The notes under the pieces: generated by a model
Databases searched by the model: none
What the model saw: only the letters and a program-made list of their open reading frames with translations
What the model was told of the DNA's origin: nothing
Source of the DNA: Chamaea fasciata
Lineage: Eukaryota; Chordata; Aves; Passeriformes; Sylviidae
NCBI GenBank assembly: GCA_029207755.1
Contig: JARCOQ010000004.1
Span: 43,556,305-43,620,304 of the forward strand
Direction of reading: 5' to 3'
DNA length: 64,000 bases
In this document: in pieces, positions 1 through 14,756 of the stretch
Numbering within the stretch: the first letter of the stretch is position 1
How the letters are laid out: each line of letters opens with the position of its first letter
Made by a program: the position numbers and the translations under genes

Positions 1-3000
1 TTATTGTAATTATTTGTTTTCCCCTCATTCATTTACTTTCATGTTTCAGTTCTGATCAATTCTGAGTAGTTGCTTTCATAATATTCTTTTCTCTCCTTTT
101 CTTCTGTAGAAACAAAAAATATAATCCCAGAAGCCAGAATTCTTTTTCATATTTCCTACATTACAGAATCAAAAAGACTATTGCTTTTTTTGAACAGTAT
201 GTATGAACACCTCTGTTGTGCATTTGGGTTGTAGAAGTGACAGAATTTGGGTTGGGAAAAAACCCCAAAGGAATCAGGTTTTGCATAGTATTACTAAAGT
301 ATTCAGTGTGATTTTATCCAAAGGGTGCTTTTTCCTAAGTATTCCAGTAACAGCAGAATCACTACCACCAGTTAGTGCCAATATTTCCAGGTGCAGGAAA
401 TGAAGAATACACTGTAAGTTGTCTTCTTTATTAATATGTATTGCTGTGTTCCAAGTATCACCTGAAATGGAGGTTGAAGAAAACATACCTATGTAAATAT
501 TTTTTCAAGTAAAAAAGAAAAGTAGGAATGGAACCCTTCTGATACATTGGAAGAATTTATTATTGTGGAAGTAAAACAAAACAAAACAAACAAAAACCCC
601 CCAAAATGAGTGAGTCTTGGTTTCAAGTCTAGAGCTTCCTTGGTTAACTTTTACTCTATTGATATAGAGTGGAGGCAGATGCTTCCAAAAATACTTTAGG
701 AAAAATTGTAAATAAGACAAAAAAATTTAAGAAATGCTGGACTATTTTTAAACCCCCAAATTTTCCCACAATTTCCATGTAATAATTTTTTTTTCTCAAA
801 ATAGCATATAATATCACATGACTGAAGTTAATAGGCAAAAGATGTTGGGTTTGTAGCTATGTGCATCATAGGTCTACTATGTCAGGGAATGGTACAGGGT
901 TTTATGGCCAATATGAAAAGCATTGCCCAGGTTTATATAGGCAAAAATCCTTATTCACTCAGAATGAGTCACCTTGAAAAAAATCTGTCAACAAACAGAC
1001 AAGTTGCCTGAATCACCTGGATTAGGAGACAGAAGGCTGTCTTAAGTTTCTTTATAAACAGACTGAGCAAGACCACTTGTATGATTTAAACTTTCTCTCA
1101 CAGCCACACACACACTCACTCATAGGCTTTGAAGGATGTGTGACCCAAATAGAGAGCAGATATGGAGTAGAGTGGATACAGGACAGGTATACTGCAGACT
1201 GAGACACTTCTGGAGAATTTGGAAATGAAGGGTGAAGACGTATGTATAAATTGCAATGCTCTGTGGATAACCCTGCTATGAATTTTTTCAATAGCAGGTT
1301 AGAGATCATCATGGGGAGGTGACTATGTTTACTCGATTAAGGGCTGGGGGTTACACCATGAAAAACTATTTCAAGAACATCAGTATTTAAATGATGTTTC
1401 ATTTGCCAGCTGATTAGTTTTGAAAAATACATTGTTTGATATCTGTTTCATCTAGAAGGAGATGACACATATTTTCTACATTGTGTTGAATGTCATTTAA
1501 TTTGTTAGGGCTTGGTTAGGTTCTAGGCTACTTCAGCATTAAGGTAAGAAATCATGAAAGATCAAAACTTCTTGAGTAAACACTACAATGAGAGACGCTC
1601 ACTGGAACCCCATCTCCAGGGTGGGTGTTGAGCATACCTGTACTGAGAGAGAGCCTTCAGAATTGGCACTAGGTTTTGATTTCTGATTTGCACGCAAAAT
1701 TAGAGAATGAAAGTAGTGCTGAGAGGTAATTTCACATGCAAGGAGAGCTATTCAAGAAGCCCATCTTCTTGAGCACAAATAGTAAAGGGCAGTTGAATGT
1801 ATTTCTCAGGTTTAATTTTTGGCTTTGAGTTTATTTTGCTCTGATATGATATTTCAGGAACCTTGCCAGTGTCCTGAGAATGCTTGAAGTGCAAAGTGCC
1901 CTTGGAGAACTTTGAATTAAGAAAAAATAGAATTGCAAAAAACTGGATTTAAAACAATAAAGTTAAACTCTCTCTGAGCAAGAGGTCTGAGAAATACAGA
2001 AATTTCTCATTCTTCTTAGGACTTAAATTAAAAAATATATACTTCTTTGATAAAAATATACAAAACAGAAGTCTCGTAATTTTAACCTGTTGTTCCATCT
2101 GTATCTGAATAGGCCATTTCTTAATTTTTCTTTTTAATTTTTTGGTTTAATATTTTTGGACAGTCTAGCCTGAAGGACAGCTTATCTTGGCCTAAGATCA
2201 TTATCCAGCACAAGAAGACAACTTGTCCTGTATGAAGCATTTGGAATATTGTTAGTCCTTGATGTGTCAATTAAATAAAAAAAAACAAGGGCAGTTTGCC
2301 ATGTAAACCCATGGGTTTTAAACAAAATTTCTACATGCTTCAGCAGCTGTTGCTGTGGTTTCAGAGTTTTGCACTTACTGACAATTCAGGAAACTTATGA
2401 GTTTCAATATGGTATATCAGGATCACTCCTGTGCATAGCATCTTCTGGACAGAGATAGGGAAATAGCTAAAAATGATCTTACGCACTTATCTCTGAACCT
2501 CATTGAATGTCTTTATACTACATTCAGTGTTTGTTTCCTCTGTGAGAATGTAGTTCAGTATGATTTCACCAGATGTATTGATTTCCTGTGAGATAAAATA
2601 TTTTTAGCAATGTTTTAACAATAATTTTAACAAACATCCTGAACATATTTTAATTAATATAAGTGCAAGCAAAGGAAAAATTTGGAACAGATTCTGCATT
2701 TTAACCACAGGTAAGAAGTGTGTTTTTTATGGTTTGAACCAAAGCCAGTAAGACATGATTTAAGACGGTCAGCTTGGCCTGAACAATTGACAGTGGTGGA
2801 TGAGGAGCAACTGAGCAAAAGCTGAGTAGAGGTCACTAAAGCTGCTAAGCAGATGTATCTAACTGTTTATCTCGCACAGGTCACGTACCATTTTGTCCTG
2901 GAAATCACTGGTGATAAATGAAAACAGCAATCCCAACTAATTAAACAACACTAGTTTCTACCTATACAGAGCAACAGGAAATGTGTCTTTTCGATTGTTC

Positions 3001-3918
3001 CTATGTGCTATTTATTTCTGCCAATATCCCATGTGCTTCTATTAAGTTTAAAATCCCTGAGAGTTTAAACGAAAATAAGGCCAAAATGTCCAGCATTCAC
3101 TGTGCAATGTACTTAGTAATCATAAAGCCTTATTAGTAAAACAACAATTCTTTATTCTTGTTATTCCAAAAATTTTCCTTATTACCACAGAATAACTATC
3201 AGTGCTGAAAATCCTGAGGAAAGGACCAAATTTTAAATCTGGGATGACATACTGCTATGTCACAAGGAATCGCAGAAATTTATTCTAAACACGAGCAGGC
3301 TTTACCTTCTTTTGTAGCCTGTGTCTGTCAAGTCCCATTACAAACATGAAAATTCCACTGGAGTTTGAGAGCAGAAATGACTGCTTGAATTCTTGCATTC
3401 AGTTTAAAAACACAAAACTCCAGAGATGTCCCTCATAGCTGTATGTATTTTCATTAACATCCCATTGGATACTTTACAAATCGCTCAGAGAAAATGTTTT
3501 GCTTCACAAGGGGAGACCTATATTGTGTTTTGTTGCCAACAATAGCAGCAACAACTCCACAAGGTTTTTTCTGTTTTATTATCACATCAAGAAGTGTGAC
3601 TGCTCCAGCCTAACAGTCAAACAGAGGTAAATCCAGGGGCAACATTTTCACTGCAATGCGTAAATCACTTCTGCAACATCTTTAATTTGAGGATTCCCTG
3701 CCTTATCTATTTACTGCTCACTTTCTCCCCCTATCTAACACTTGACATACATTAGTGAAATGCATGTAGTCTAGGTGATTGACAGCTAGCTAGGTCAGTT
3801 ATTATTTCCTATGCAAAACTCCGTCACCTAAGCAGAAGTGCAAGAATAGAGACGGTTCTTACAGAAAGCTTAAGAGTCTGAGTAAATGCCACAACTTTCT
3901 CTGTAGAGATGTAATCAG
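1..3918. other. Unique AT-rich non-coding DNA
   Basis: No gene or recognisable transposon is visible. Open frames are all under 90 codons and show no family motifs. The stretch holds only short low-complexity patches: an A-rich run of AAAAC-type units near 567-606, T-rich runs near 787-796, and an A-run near 2277-2285. Splice-flanked small exons cannot be excluded without alignment. Confidence 0.6.
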
Positions 3919-4305
3919 TCATAGAATCGCAGAATCACAGAATAAAGTGAGTTGGAAGAGACCCACAAGGACCACTGTGTCCAGATCCTTACCCTGAACA
4001 GTACCAGCCCCAGAAGTCACCAAGTGTCTGAAAGCATTGTCCAAGTACCTTTTGAGCTCTGACAGGTTGGTGCTGTGACCACTTCCCTGGGGAACCTGTT
4101 CCAGTGCCCAACCACCCTCTGGGGAAAGAACATTTTTCTAATATCAAACCTCTCTTGACACAACTTCAGGTCATTCCATCCTGTCCTGACCACCAAGGTG
4201 AAGAGATCAGTGCTGCCCCAGTGCAGGGCAAGCAGGACAATCCCCTCCTATACCCAGCTCAAGATGCTGAGCCTGATGCACCCCAGGACATGGGTGGGTC
4301 TCCTA
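3919..4305 (-). mobile_element. CR1 LINE, 5'-truncated 3' end
   Basis: Read on the minus strand, the element ends at 3919 in diverged octamers (forward strand TCATAGAATCGCAGAATCACAG), the hallmark 3' terminus of avian CR1. Next to it is the typical 3' tail, seen on the plus strand as GTTGGAAGAGACC and then CTGGGGAACCTGTTCCAGTGCCC. Beyond about 4200 the match jumps to a more internal CR1 segment (GATGCACCCCAGGACATGG), so the copy has probably lost an internal piece. It carries no usable coding sequence. A short open frame at 4104-4433 on the opposite strand is a by-product of the repeat. Confidence 0.9.
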
Positions 4306-7300
4306 TTTGTCTCTTAACATTTCAAAGGTCTCAGAGAGTTGAATTTTTTTTTGACATCCTGACATGCAACCATTTGCTAAACTTATTGCTAGTAGAGGCT
4401 ATGTCTATTCTGCAAACCAAGGGTGACTACTGATGAGTCAAATATATTTAACATACCTTTTAGAGGAAAAAGGGATGACAAGCATGGCCTCAATCTTTAA
4501 AGTTGCTTCAAGGGTAGTCCTGAAAATTTTGTACTTGAAAGTCAGATTTTAGACCTCTGAAATTTGTTTCCAGGAAACTGACTAAAAAAGAGGTAGTGAT
4601 CAGTGTGATCAATATGACATACTTGGAAATAAAGTATTACTTTTGTAGCTGGAATTTATTGGAATAAATCACTAGATTTATTGGAATAAATCACCTAAAA
4701 CGTGTGGATAACCATGAGCTGGCTAATACTAATGTAGTTGAACTTTCAGATAAGCTTTCAGTCTCACTCCTTGTCAAAGGTTGGTTCCAAAGTTGTTGCA
4801 AGACAGGAGAGGAGAAAAGTCCAGGAAATAAAAATATATTAAAACCAGAAAATAAAATATAGAAATGAACGGGTATTTTTGTTGAGGGATAGGATGCCAT
4901 GAGGTTGTTACTGACATTTATGCATTTTACATATGTACAAATAACCAGGAAAAAGTGACAATGAGGTAGGTGATGGAACTTAAGGACAACATTAGAGACA
5001 GGGAAAGGATCTGACAGAAAAAAAAAAAAAACCTTTCTAGGACGATTTATCTTGAAAATAATATGAACAAAGGGGTACAGATGCAGTTAATAAAATTACA
5101 AATAGGGAATGAATCCTACAAATTCCTTGAGAGGCAAGTTCAACAATCATCCAAATGGGAACATATTCCTTTCTTAGCCTTCCAATGAACATATCAAAGT
5201 TTTCTCCACAAAAGCATGGTCCCCATGTGCAGATTCAGTCAAAATTGTAGATAAATGTCTCCCCTTCCTTAGGCCAGGGTGACAGATAGAAAAGTTAGGG
5301 TTTTATTCACCTGGTTAGGTACATGAAAGAAGAGAGCTGCAATTGCTATGGGGAGTGCTACAAGGCCTGCTATGATCTCCCTTAATGGAAAGCTGCAGTG
5401 TCTCAGAGTAACCCTGGCAAAGTACACTTGTGAGGACTAGCTGCATCAGCACTTTTCCCCAGCAGCTGGCTGAGGACCCTGCCCTGTACTTTTAAAGAGG
5501 CATGATGGACATGTACTTTGGGTACTCAGCCTGCTAGCTGGTGTGAGACAAGTTTGGCATTGTTGATTAACCCAAATAATATTTCCGTCATCAAGTCCTG
5601 CATCTCAACTTACACCCCCTGAATTCAAAAAGTGAATCAAGACCATTAAATCTCTCCAACAAAACTGGAAAAGGAGTCAGAAAGAGGATTAAATGCCTAG
5701 TAATACCATGAAGAAATATAAACTCAGGGCTGGGGAAACTACTTCTAGCTAAAGGGAACATTTTTATATCAGTATGTGGCTTTAACTTTTCTTTTGCACT
5801 CCACTACTGTAAAAGAATTTAATCACTCTCCTATTGAAAATCTAAAAAAATTACAAAATGCAAGTGTTTATCTGTATACTACACTCAGTCTGTCTGTAAG
5901 TCATACCATCTTTTTCCTTTCTGAATACTGCAGACTCTACTAAGAAGGACTAAGAGCTCTATCTTTCACTTTTGGTTTCCTTAGAGCAAGCCAGATGTCT
6001 CATGGAGCTATCAGCAGGGTTTATTTTTCCTGGCTTGGATGCAAAGCTCCAGTTATTAATATCAGAGTGAGCTCTGCTAGCTGACAATTTAAGATAAAGT
6101 AAATTGGAAGTGACATAAAGGAGCGTGTGGGTGTTAATGTGCATCACTGACATTCTTTTGTGACATCCTGAAAGGTCTCATCTGTGTGGTCGACACCAGC
6201 AACCTTTACCAGTGAACCTCTGCTATTAGAGGGTAGGCACTCTCATTGATTTGTAAAAGTGACAGATGCTGCATGTGGTTGTAAATTAGCCATGTGAAGC
6301 CAGTCTCCAGAGATTTCCAGGAGCGTTTTTCCTTTGCGGTGATTTGTGTTCTTCCATTTGCCAAGCTGCATGAAGCAAAGCACTTAACTCTTTCACTAGT
6401 CATCTTGTTGTACTTCACTTTTCTTCTGAGTCTGTGTTGGTTTTCTTTTTCCTTCTCCTGCTTTCCCTCAGTTATCATGATTCATAAGGGTAAACTTCTG
6501 CTCAGTTGTTTTCTAAGATGCTTTTCTCATCACAGTGTTTCTGAAAAAGGTTAGCAAAGTCATATCAAGATAAGCTGAAATATCTTTCAAGCCATTAAAC
6601 CCTCTTTTATTTACAGTTATATGCATGCATGCATAAATATGTTTGTTAATTTTATGTATAACAGAAAGCCTGTTCTGGTGAAGACTTGGGTGAAGGCTTT
6701 GTTAACTGAACTGCAGTCCCTGCTCACACTTGCAGACACATGGTGTGCGAGTTTCCAAGGGTCTTCATTGCTTCCACAGAAACCCAGCTGTGAGAGAGTT
6801 GCACAACTTGAGACAAGGCCTAGTCATTTTAAACAGCAACAACTATATCACAAAAAGGATGATAGCAGGAAATAAAGGCTCCTCCTTAGACCCAGTCCCA
6901 TGATTTGCTTTAGTCTTGTAACAGGTTATCTACTCTGATTGAGTGAAGCTGAGACTTATGGATGGCTGGGACAACTACAGGGTACATCCCCACCAGGCAG
7001 GCATTCACTAGAGCACACAATCTGCCTTCTCTCTTTAGTCTGGTTTCTTTCCATGGAATTCCAATCATGCCCCTGTAATGCTGATTTTAGATATGAACTT
7101 GAATTGTAAATCATGTACTACAAAAAATCAGAAGATGAGACAAATAATCAGTCTTCTAATAATGTAGTTTGGGGCAGCTAAGCACTTATAAGAAATATCT
7201 ATGTGCCACTGCTGCAAAACCAAACACTGCTACAAAACCGAACACAAAGCAAAACAAAAACATGTCAAGACAAATTATTCCCTGGACTAAATGTCACCAG

Positions 7301-10300
7301 CTGTAAAAAAGCACCATGAAAAAATGTGGAGGTTGAAAGGTTATGACCCCATAAAACTACTATTTTAACTCCTCATCCTAAATCATTTCTGCTTATGTAT
7401 GGTAAGGTCTTTCCATTTAGAAGCAGAAAATACTTTTTCTGAGAACTTCAAGATGGGCTTTCATCATGGATACAGAGGTGAAAGGTTCAAAGTTTTAGCT
7501 GCTAAACCACCAAATACCTGCTCTCTCTTCTATTTTCCCTCCCTTTGAAGTTATTAGCAACAGTTATTTCTAGAGAGTATTCACTCCATGAGGCGGGCTT
7601 GTGCAGCAGTCATTGTAGACTCTCTGTCTTCCAGTCTCTTTATGTTTCTGCTAGTTCCTACTCCCATTATTCTTTTGAGTTTTAGCTAAATATATATAGG
7701 CACAGCTTTAAAACAGAGATGGTCCTTAAAACTGACTTTGGGGCAGACAGAGGGGAAGTGTTCTTGTAATTTTTGATTTTTTTTTCTGTGCAACCGCCAT
7801 GTGATTATTATTAAACCTTTCTGCACTGAGATCATACTCTAGTGCCTGTCCAGACCACCTCAATGCTATCATATGTGACTCCAGCACACATGTTGCTGAG
7901 GCAAGATCACTTCCTGAGAGAAAGTGGAATGATTCCAAAAATTACAGGACTTTTTATAGTGAAAATTTAGTACAGAGTTACAGTGCCATAATCTTCACAG
8001 TAGAAACCACTGTCTCATCAAACTGCCAAATCTCCGGTCACAGTGTTAATGTTTTATGTGTTCAGAACTGCTGTTTGGAGTAGTTTTGGAAGGCTAGGTT
8101 AAAACATGCAAGGGGCTGGAAAGGGTTCAAGGTTTTTCAGTTGTGTGTTTTCTGGTTTTTTTGTCCCCTTACTAGACCCTAAATGATTTATAATTTTTCA
8201 TTTTAAACCTATTTCCTGGTCAATCATTTTCAAGATTCCTACCCTTTAGTGAAGTCCAAAACTGTGTGTTACTATGGAAACTGCGGCAGATGTAACAGCT
8301 GCAATTCACAAGAAAGAAAAAGATGAAAATGGATGAAGAAGTGTCACTTGAATTATGCAAAATTTCATAACTATTTATGAATTGCATACTGTGTATAAGG
8401 TTCTTTGTGAACCCAAAATGTTAGAAAGGTTCTCCTATCATTAGAAGAAATTATTTCCAAGCAGGTAAATTAATTGCTTTCAAAATTCCTATGCAAAAAA
8501 AAAGGACACTATTTATAATCTCTCTTTTTAAAGTCCATCTTGTTTTCATATATTTTTTTTCTTTTTTCTATTTTCTTTTTTTTTTTTAATAGTTTTAGTT
8601 TTCAACTTGTAATCTGATTTTGTGAATTTTCCCTTCTGTTGTCAGCAAACAGAAAACTTGATCCCAGATTTCTTTAGGTCGTAGGCTTCTTTAAGCACAA
8701 CAGTCAAGCCAGCAGTGTTTTCATATGTTAAGGTATTTTCCTAAACTTTCTTGGATATATCTGTGTGTTCAGCAAAAGAAAACAGGTCTCCAAAAACTCA
8801 AAAGAATGGAAATAGTGTAGTAAACAAAAGCTGTAAAGGCATGTATGCAGCCTGTTTCTCTGATCAGCTACAATATTTTTACATCCCCATAAATTCCATT
8901 GACTGCTGGCAGGTTTTTGCAGACATGGCCTGGAGAACCTTAAAAAGGGGAGGAAGGACCAGACCTTTTGTCTAGTGCTCAGCCACCATCAATTATTTAG
9001 GAGCAAAATTATGTGATATTTTTCTTTCAATTATGCTGTTTAACCAGGCTTGGGAGTTAATACTGACCAGGAGATGTTTTACCCAAGATATGCTGTAAAA
9101 TGCTCTGCTGTCTGTAGAATATATCTCCCTTGGCTCTCAATTAATGATGGCAGCCATGCAGCCACAGTAAACTGACTAATCTCACTTGACTGGATCTGAA
9201 AGCACCTTCGTGTTTTTTAATAGATTGTTTTTCTCTTTTCTGAGTATTTTGAGCACTGTTTGTGCTGGACACACGGCAATAACAATTTGTCAAATCTGCC
9301 AGAAGGCTTGACTACTAAAAACAGTTCTTCAAAGAGAGAAGTGTGTAAAAAACAGAAGGCATGCTGCTTTATTATTACTGTGGGGACTGTGCAATCTTGT
9401 GCCTGACAAAGATCTCTTTAAAATGTATGGCTGGTGCTGTGAGCCTGTATCCAGCACCATCCTTATTGTCATCCAGTAGTTTAGTCTTCACCCTAGAAAC
9501 TCACTCTTGCCTTTTGCCCTTGGCTTCACAGTTCAGCACAAGTGGCTGAGTACATTCCCAAACTGTGCATTCAACAAAATCTGAACAGTAAGCAACCACT
9601 TAAAGATTATTACATCCACTGAGGCATGCATCTGATATGAAGTGGACACTCTTAACAAGTATATTTTTTAAAAAGTCTTTTTTCCACATGAAGCTCTGCC
9701 TGGCATCACAGCTTTTAAAAAACTGTAGTGACTCACTGGAGAAAACTCAAGGCAAACATGAATGCAAATATAGTTTCAGGATTTGTCAATCACCTGTCCC
9801 CTTTACCTCTCAGTTATGTGGTATTTGCAAACTCGATCATATATTGAGGGGAATAAATTTGAGAAATAAGGTAATTTCTTCTCTTCAAAACTTATTATTT
9901 GCTTCTGTGTACAACTGTTGTTGCAAACAGTGTCACTGTACTTTTCTGACAGGTTTTGCTGTCTTTTCTTCAACCCCAAGGAGAAGCAGAACATGCAGTG
10001 TTAGGAGAGCTCTCCATTCGCATGTAATTGCAGAGCTGTCCGCTTGGTATGTCATTGCCTATTGTTCCCTTGCATTCTACTACAGATTTCAGATCAGCAC
10101 CGAAAAATCAATCCTGACATCAACCAAATAGTATTTCTTTATGTTCTGATAATGGGAGAGGTTATAATTTTAGAAAACATTGAAATCTGTGAAGAATATA
10201 TGTCTGCAATTCTGTTCAAAACATTTGTCTTTTGTAGATAATACTACAATCTACTCAAAAAGACTTCTTTAATCTATATTACTTAAGGGGTTTTCCCTAC

Positions 10301-13300
10301 TCTTCTGTTATTTAGAGTCCTTAACAGCCAGATTGATTGCTTTAAGATTCTGCTTTACCTTTGAGCCATGATACTATATACATATTGGTTAAATTCCAGA
10401 TTAAGTGGCAAAATGGAGGAACTAGACAGATAAATGTGATTCAGCAAAGCCAGAGAAACTTAACTCTATAAAAATTTTGTGTCTCAGCTTCAGACTGATT
10501 CAAAGTTATTTAGAGCATTAACTACAACATAAATTGAGACTTCAGGAAGGGTGGTTTAATGGAGTGATTTATACAGTATTAGGAGATCCCCATACTAGGA
10601 ATTTGTGTCTGGTGTTTGTTTTGGTACTTCCTCATGGATAGCATCCCGCCTCCTGCATTTCAGCTAGAGAGGCTCTTACTTATGTGCAAACCTGTTCAAT
10701 CTGTGTAGTCAGTGAAAGATCTCCTCTGCAACCATGTCTTGTAGAGGAGCCAAGGTAGTGCTTGTAGCCAAGGGAGGAGAGGAAAATGGCTTTCAGACTC
10801 ATTTTTTTCTTGTCCAGGACCTGGAGAGGTCATCAGCATATCTACAGTAGCCCTAGGATCATGCTGCTTTCCAACAGACTCTATGCACCACTGTGTGCTC
10901 TGATGTCTAGCAGAGGCAGCATGGCCCTTCCTGCTTGCTGCCTGACTAAGCAGGCCCTTTTCACTTGAGCTTGCCTGCCACAAAGAATTTCTTTGCAATC
11001 CTTCTAGAAAGGGAGGGTTTAGATTCCTTCCTTGCATTCTGACCCTTTAATCCCTTAGGAAAGGGACCACCAATGTGGAATAAGGATTTTGCTGTTAAGA
11101 GTTGGAGCATTCCTCTCCTACGTGATCCACAGCAAAAATTCTCATCAGAGGAGCAAGAGGAAACAACCAGTTTTTCCAAGACTTATATCCATGAAGCAAA
11201 AGCCTTAGAAATAGAATCTGGGCTCGATTTCCTCTTGCCCAGCTAAAATGACAGTACGTCCCTATTTTTCTCCAACCTGAGGATCTTATCAGCAGCTCAC
11301 AGTCTGGCAGATGATCTATCAGCAGACAAGGGTCTGTGAAATCATCTCTCTCTGTTTACAAATAGGTCATACATTAATTTTCCCTCGGAGTACCAGGACC
11401 ACTATTTCCCTTTTTAGGAAACAGTGATTTTTTTTTTCAGTCCTGCAGCAAATTAGAAATACATAAGAGCATTTCTACAGCCAGTTGGTCTAGATAATGA
11501 TAATTTCTTCATTCTTACTGTTATCTTCCTTCAAGATAGATTCAAAATGTGGCCGCAATTCTTCTGTTTCATCAGAACTACAGAGCATGGCATTTCACAC
11601 AGAAGTGGCTTCGAAAACATTTGTGTGATTCAATGTGAAAAATTTCCATTATTTCAGAGGAATTTTATGGAAGAGTGAAATCTCACAGGATATAACCAAA
11701 AAGAGAATAGATTTTTTTCCCCAGTAAGTTTTTCACATAAAAATATCCTCTTTGTTTTAAAAGTCTCTGCTAAAAGCAAAACAATAAAGACAGAAATAAA
11801 TCCATGTGTAATAGTAATGGTTTAGGTATTTATCTTACCTTTTATTTATGAATTGTTGAGCTATTTTATTTTGTAATAAATGGTGAATAATTGATCTATC
11901 TCCATGCTTCCAGCAATTTGATCTTCACTCTGTGTACTTGCAATTTTATTTCATCTTCAAAGAAAAGCCAGTAAGGAATTGATTGACATACTTCAGCTAT
12001 GGCTATGCACAGTTTCATCTAGGATGGATTTCAGAGACCACATAGTTTCTTATGTTGAAAGACTGATTTTCTATTTGAAAAATAACAAACATTACTGTAC
12101 AGGTGCCTTTTTTCATTGAGACCTTTCTTTTCTCCATCATTACCATTTATGGGGGGAAAGCACTCTTCAGAACCTTCAAAATTTGTGTCTCTTCACACAC
12201 ATAACAAGAAATACTTATGCTGTCTCACAAGGTGTGATGGACAGGAGAAATGGAGCCCAGGTGAGCTGCATATCCATATCATATGAAATAGACTAAAATT
12301 AATGCATTAAATAGAAAACAGTGTCTATTTAGTTTAATGATGCTAGCCTTTGGATAACCTCACTTCTTATTAAAGTCCTCTTACTCTCCTTTGTAAAAAG
12401 GATCAACTGCAAATGTTATTGAAAGTTATTGCCAAAAATGCATTACTATCAAAACCGATCAAATAATTTCTACATACACAAAATAAAGATGAGATGATGG
12501 AATATGTAGGTCATTGGAAATCATCTCAAAATAAATGTAGTATAGATGCAGGAAGATTGGAATCCAAAATTAAGAGCAACACTTTGATTTTCTACTGGTC
12601 TATGCTTTACAATACCAACACTTCTTTGGTCATCCTCTGACTTTATCTCAGTAAATTAAACTCCATAAATAAAAATAAATTTAAACCAAAGGCCATAATT
12701 TTAGACTTTCTTATACAATTAGGAAAATCAAGTAAATGAAGAGAATAACATTCAGCTCTGAAACACGTATGACACAACACAACCTAACGAGCGTAAGTGG
12801 GAAAAAACAAAGTGTAGTAGGATTCAACTGTAGAAGAATGGAGATAAATTGTGGAAAAGAAAGCAACTGTAGGAATAATATATGGAGAACTGATGAGAGA
12901 ATTAATATTTAGCAGCAAAGTTGGAATTATATCTGACCTCTGATATAATTTGGTGCCTTACTTAGTGTCATAGGAAGTAAGTGTTTTCTCAAGACTCCAT
13001 GACTCTCCACAGTCTTTGTAAAGTCAACCTGTCTTGAAAACATATTATCATGTGACAGACACTCCAGAAAATGTCTGGCTTCAAAAGAAATAAAATAAAT
13101 ACTGGAGGGTTTGTTTTTTAAGGCGATAGTCTGTCTCTTTTAATCACAAGGCTACTTGTTACTACATCCTTTAGATTGCAACACTGTCTTCAAAAAGCTA
13201 CTGCCTTGGTTTAGATGTTGAAATAATCAAACTGCTAAAAGTTGCCTTGAATGAATCTAATCTTTAGCAGAACAAATCATGACACAAATTCAAATTTCCA

Positions 13301-14756
13301 TTGAAGAATTTTTCTCTATTTTTCTGCAAAATAATTCACAGTATAAGTATGTAACATTTCCTGGTGTAGAATTTAATAATTTAACAGAAATTTGTATTTT
13401 TTTGTTTATTGATCAGAAGCCTAATTTAATAATTTGAAGCCTATCTCTAAAGCAGAGTTAGTATTAGAATCTTATCAACATTAGTTTTAAAGTATTTCTT
13501 GACTATAAAGCTGGTAAATTTTAAGCTATTTAATAATTGTTTCACATATAGAACTTAGAGTGAATTTCAGGTAAGGGCTCCTGCTTGTTTATAATTTAAA
13601 TAATCTAACAGAAGAACCCAGGGGTTATGGAAAATCTGTGTATTTTTATTTTTTTAATGCAAAACATTTTTCATAGATGCCTCTTAATGATTGGAAGAGC
13701 TCATGGCCACAGAAGTGTAATTACCTAATTGGCCTACAGATAGATAACACCAGAAAGGAGCTTTTTGCTTGTATGCAGTGTTTTGAAGTCTTTCACCCGT
13801 ATTTGTCAGCACTCATGATTCATGACAGACAGCAAAAAGGATGCATGAATACAGTGTTATTGGGGGCTGAGAAAGATTATAGTACTTAGATAACTTTTAT
13901 GTCCAGTCACACACTTCTAACACTATATGTATTAGTGCCCAGTTCAGGACATTTTTAAGGTCCTATGCCAGACTCTGAGAAATCTCTGGACATAAAAAGC
14001 TGTTCCTATGGAATATAATAATTATGAAGGTGACAAGTAATCTGCACTTGGGTTCAATCTACTCTTTACAAAAAATATAGGGTTAGTACCATAATTAATT
14101 TCCACTAAGAAAGGAATTGACAAGTTCTCTGTAAAATACAAAATTCCTTTCTTTAGCAGTATGACAAAAAAGGGGTCTATCTGGCTGCTCTGAATATTTT
14201 CCCCACTGTGCTTACAGAAGTTCAGCACCTCAAGCATGATGGACACTCTAGTGCAGGGACACGGGTGCCCCTAGCCAGAGAAACAGCCTCCTGACTGCAA
14301 GGTAATGGTGCAGTGCACGCCGGCCTTTCCCGTGCTGCTGAAGCTGGTGGAAGGAGCACACATCGCAGTGATGACCCAGAGCCTTTCAGGAAGGTTCCAG
14401 TGAACTTCAAGTCCAAGGTGTTTTGGGCTCAAATCAAACTCAGATCCTTGAGTGCAATCCTTTCCACATTTTTCCTTACATATTACTAAAATTCAGCATT
14501 TTCAGCACCACAAAATAGGTGGTCCAGGACCTGAATATAACTAGCATGACCAAAACATCCAGAAAACTGGAAAGTGACACATGCTGCATCTCATCGAGAG
14601 AAGACCTTGTTACAAGGCCGGAAGTCTTCAACACTGGCTCAGTAAAAATGGTGTTCACAGCTCAGTCTCAATGTTTTTAACAGCTTTGTTGGGTAGGTTT
14701 TGGTAGGAAGTGTATTTCAACATTTGAACCTTGTTTGAACTTAATTGAAATGCTAG
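4306..14756. other. Unique non-coding DNA, about 10.4 kb
   Basis: No gene or classifiable transposon was found. The longest open frame (9637-10131, 164 codons) has no domain, signal or family resemblance and is within chance expectation. Small features inside are a 22-bp-period duplication at 4654-4694, an A-run at 5020-5033, a T-rich stretch at about 8551-8592, and a conserved-looking block at 8930-9200. The somewhat GC-richer segment at 14230-14420 was inspected in all frames and not recognised. Confidence 0.55.
4654..4694. repeat. Two-copy tandem duplication, 22-bp period
   Basis: The 19-bp word ATTTATTGGAATAAATCAC occurs twice without mismatch, at 4654-4672 and 4676-4694, separated by TAG. 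Each copy contains a near-palindrome with arms ATTTATT and AATAAAT. This is a small local duplication with no evident function. Confidence 0.9.

Noticed and set aside
9637..10131. 164-codon plus-strand open frame
   Set aside because: No signal peptide, domain or family resemblance, and its composition matches the flanks. A frame of this length is expected about once or twice by chance in 64 kb on six frames.
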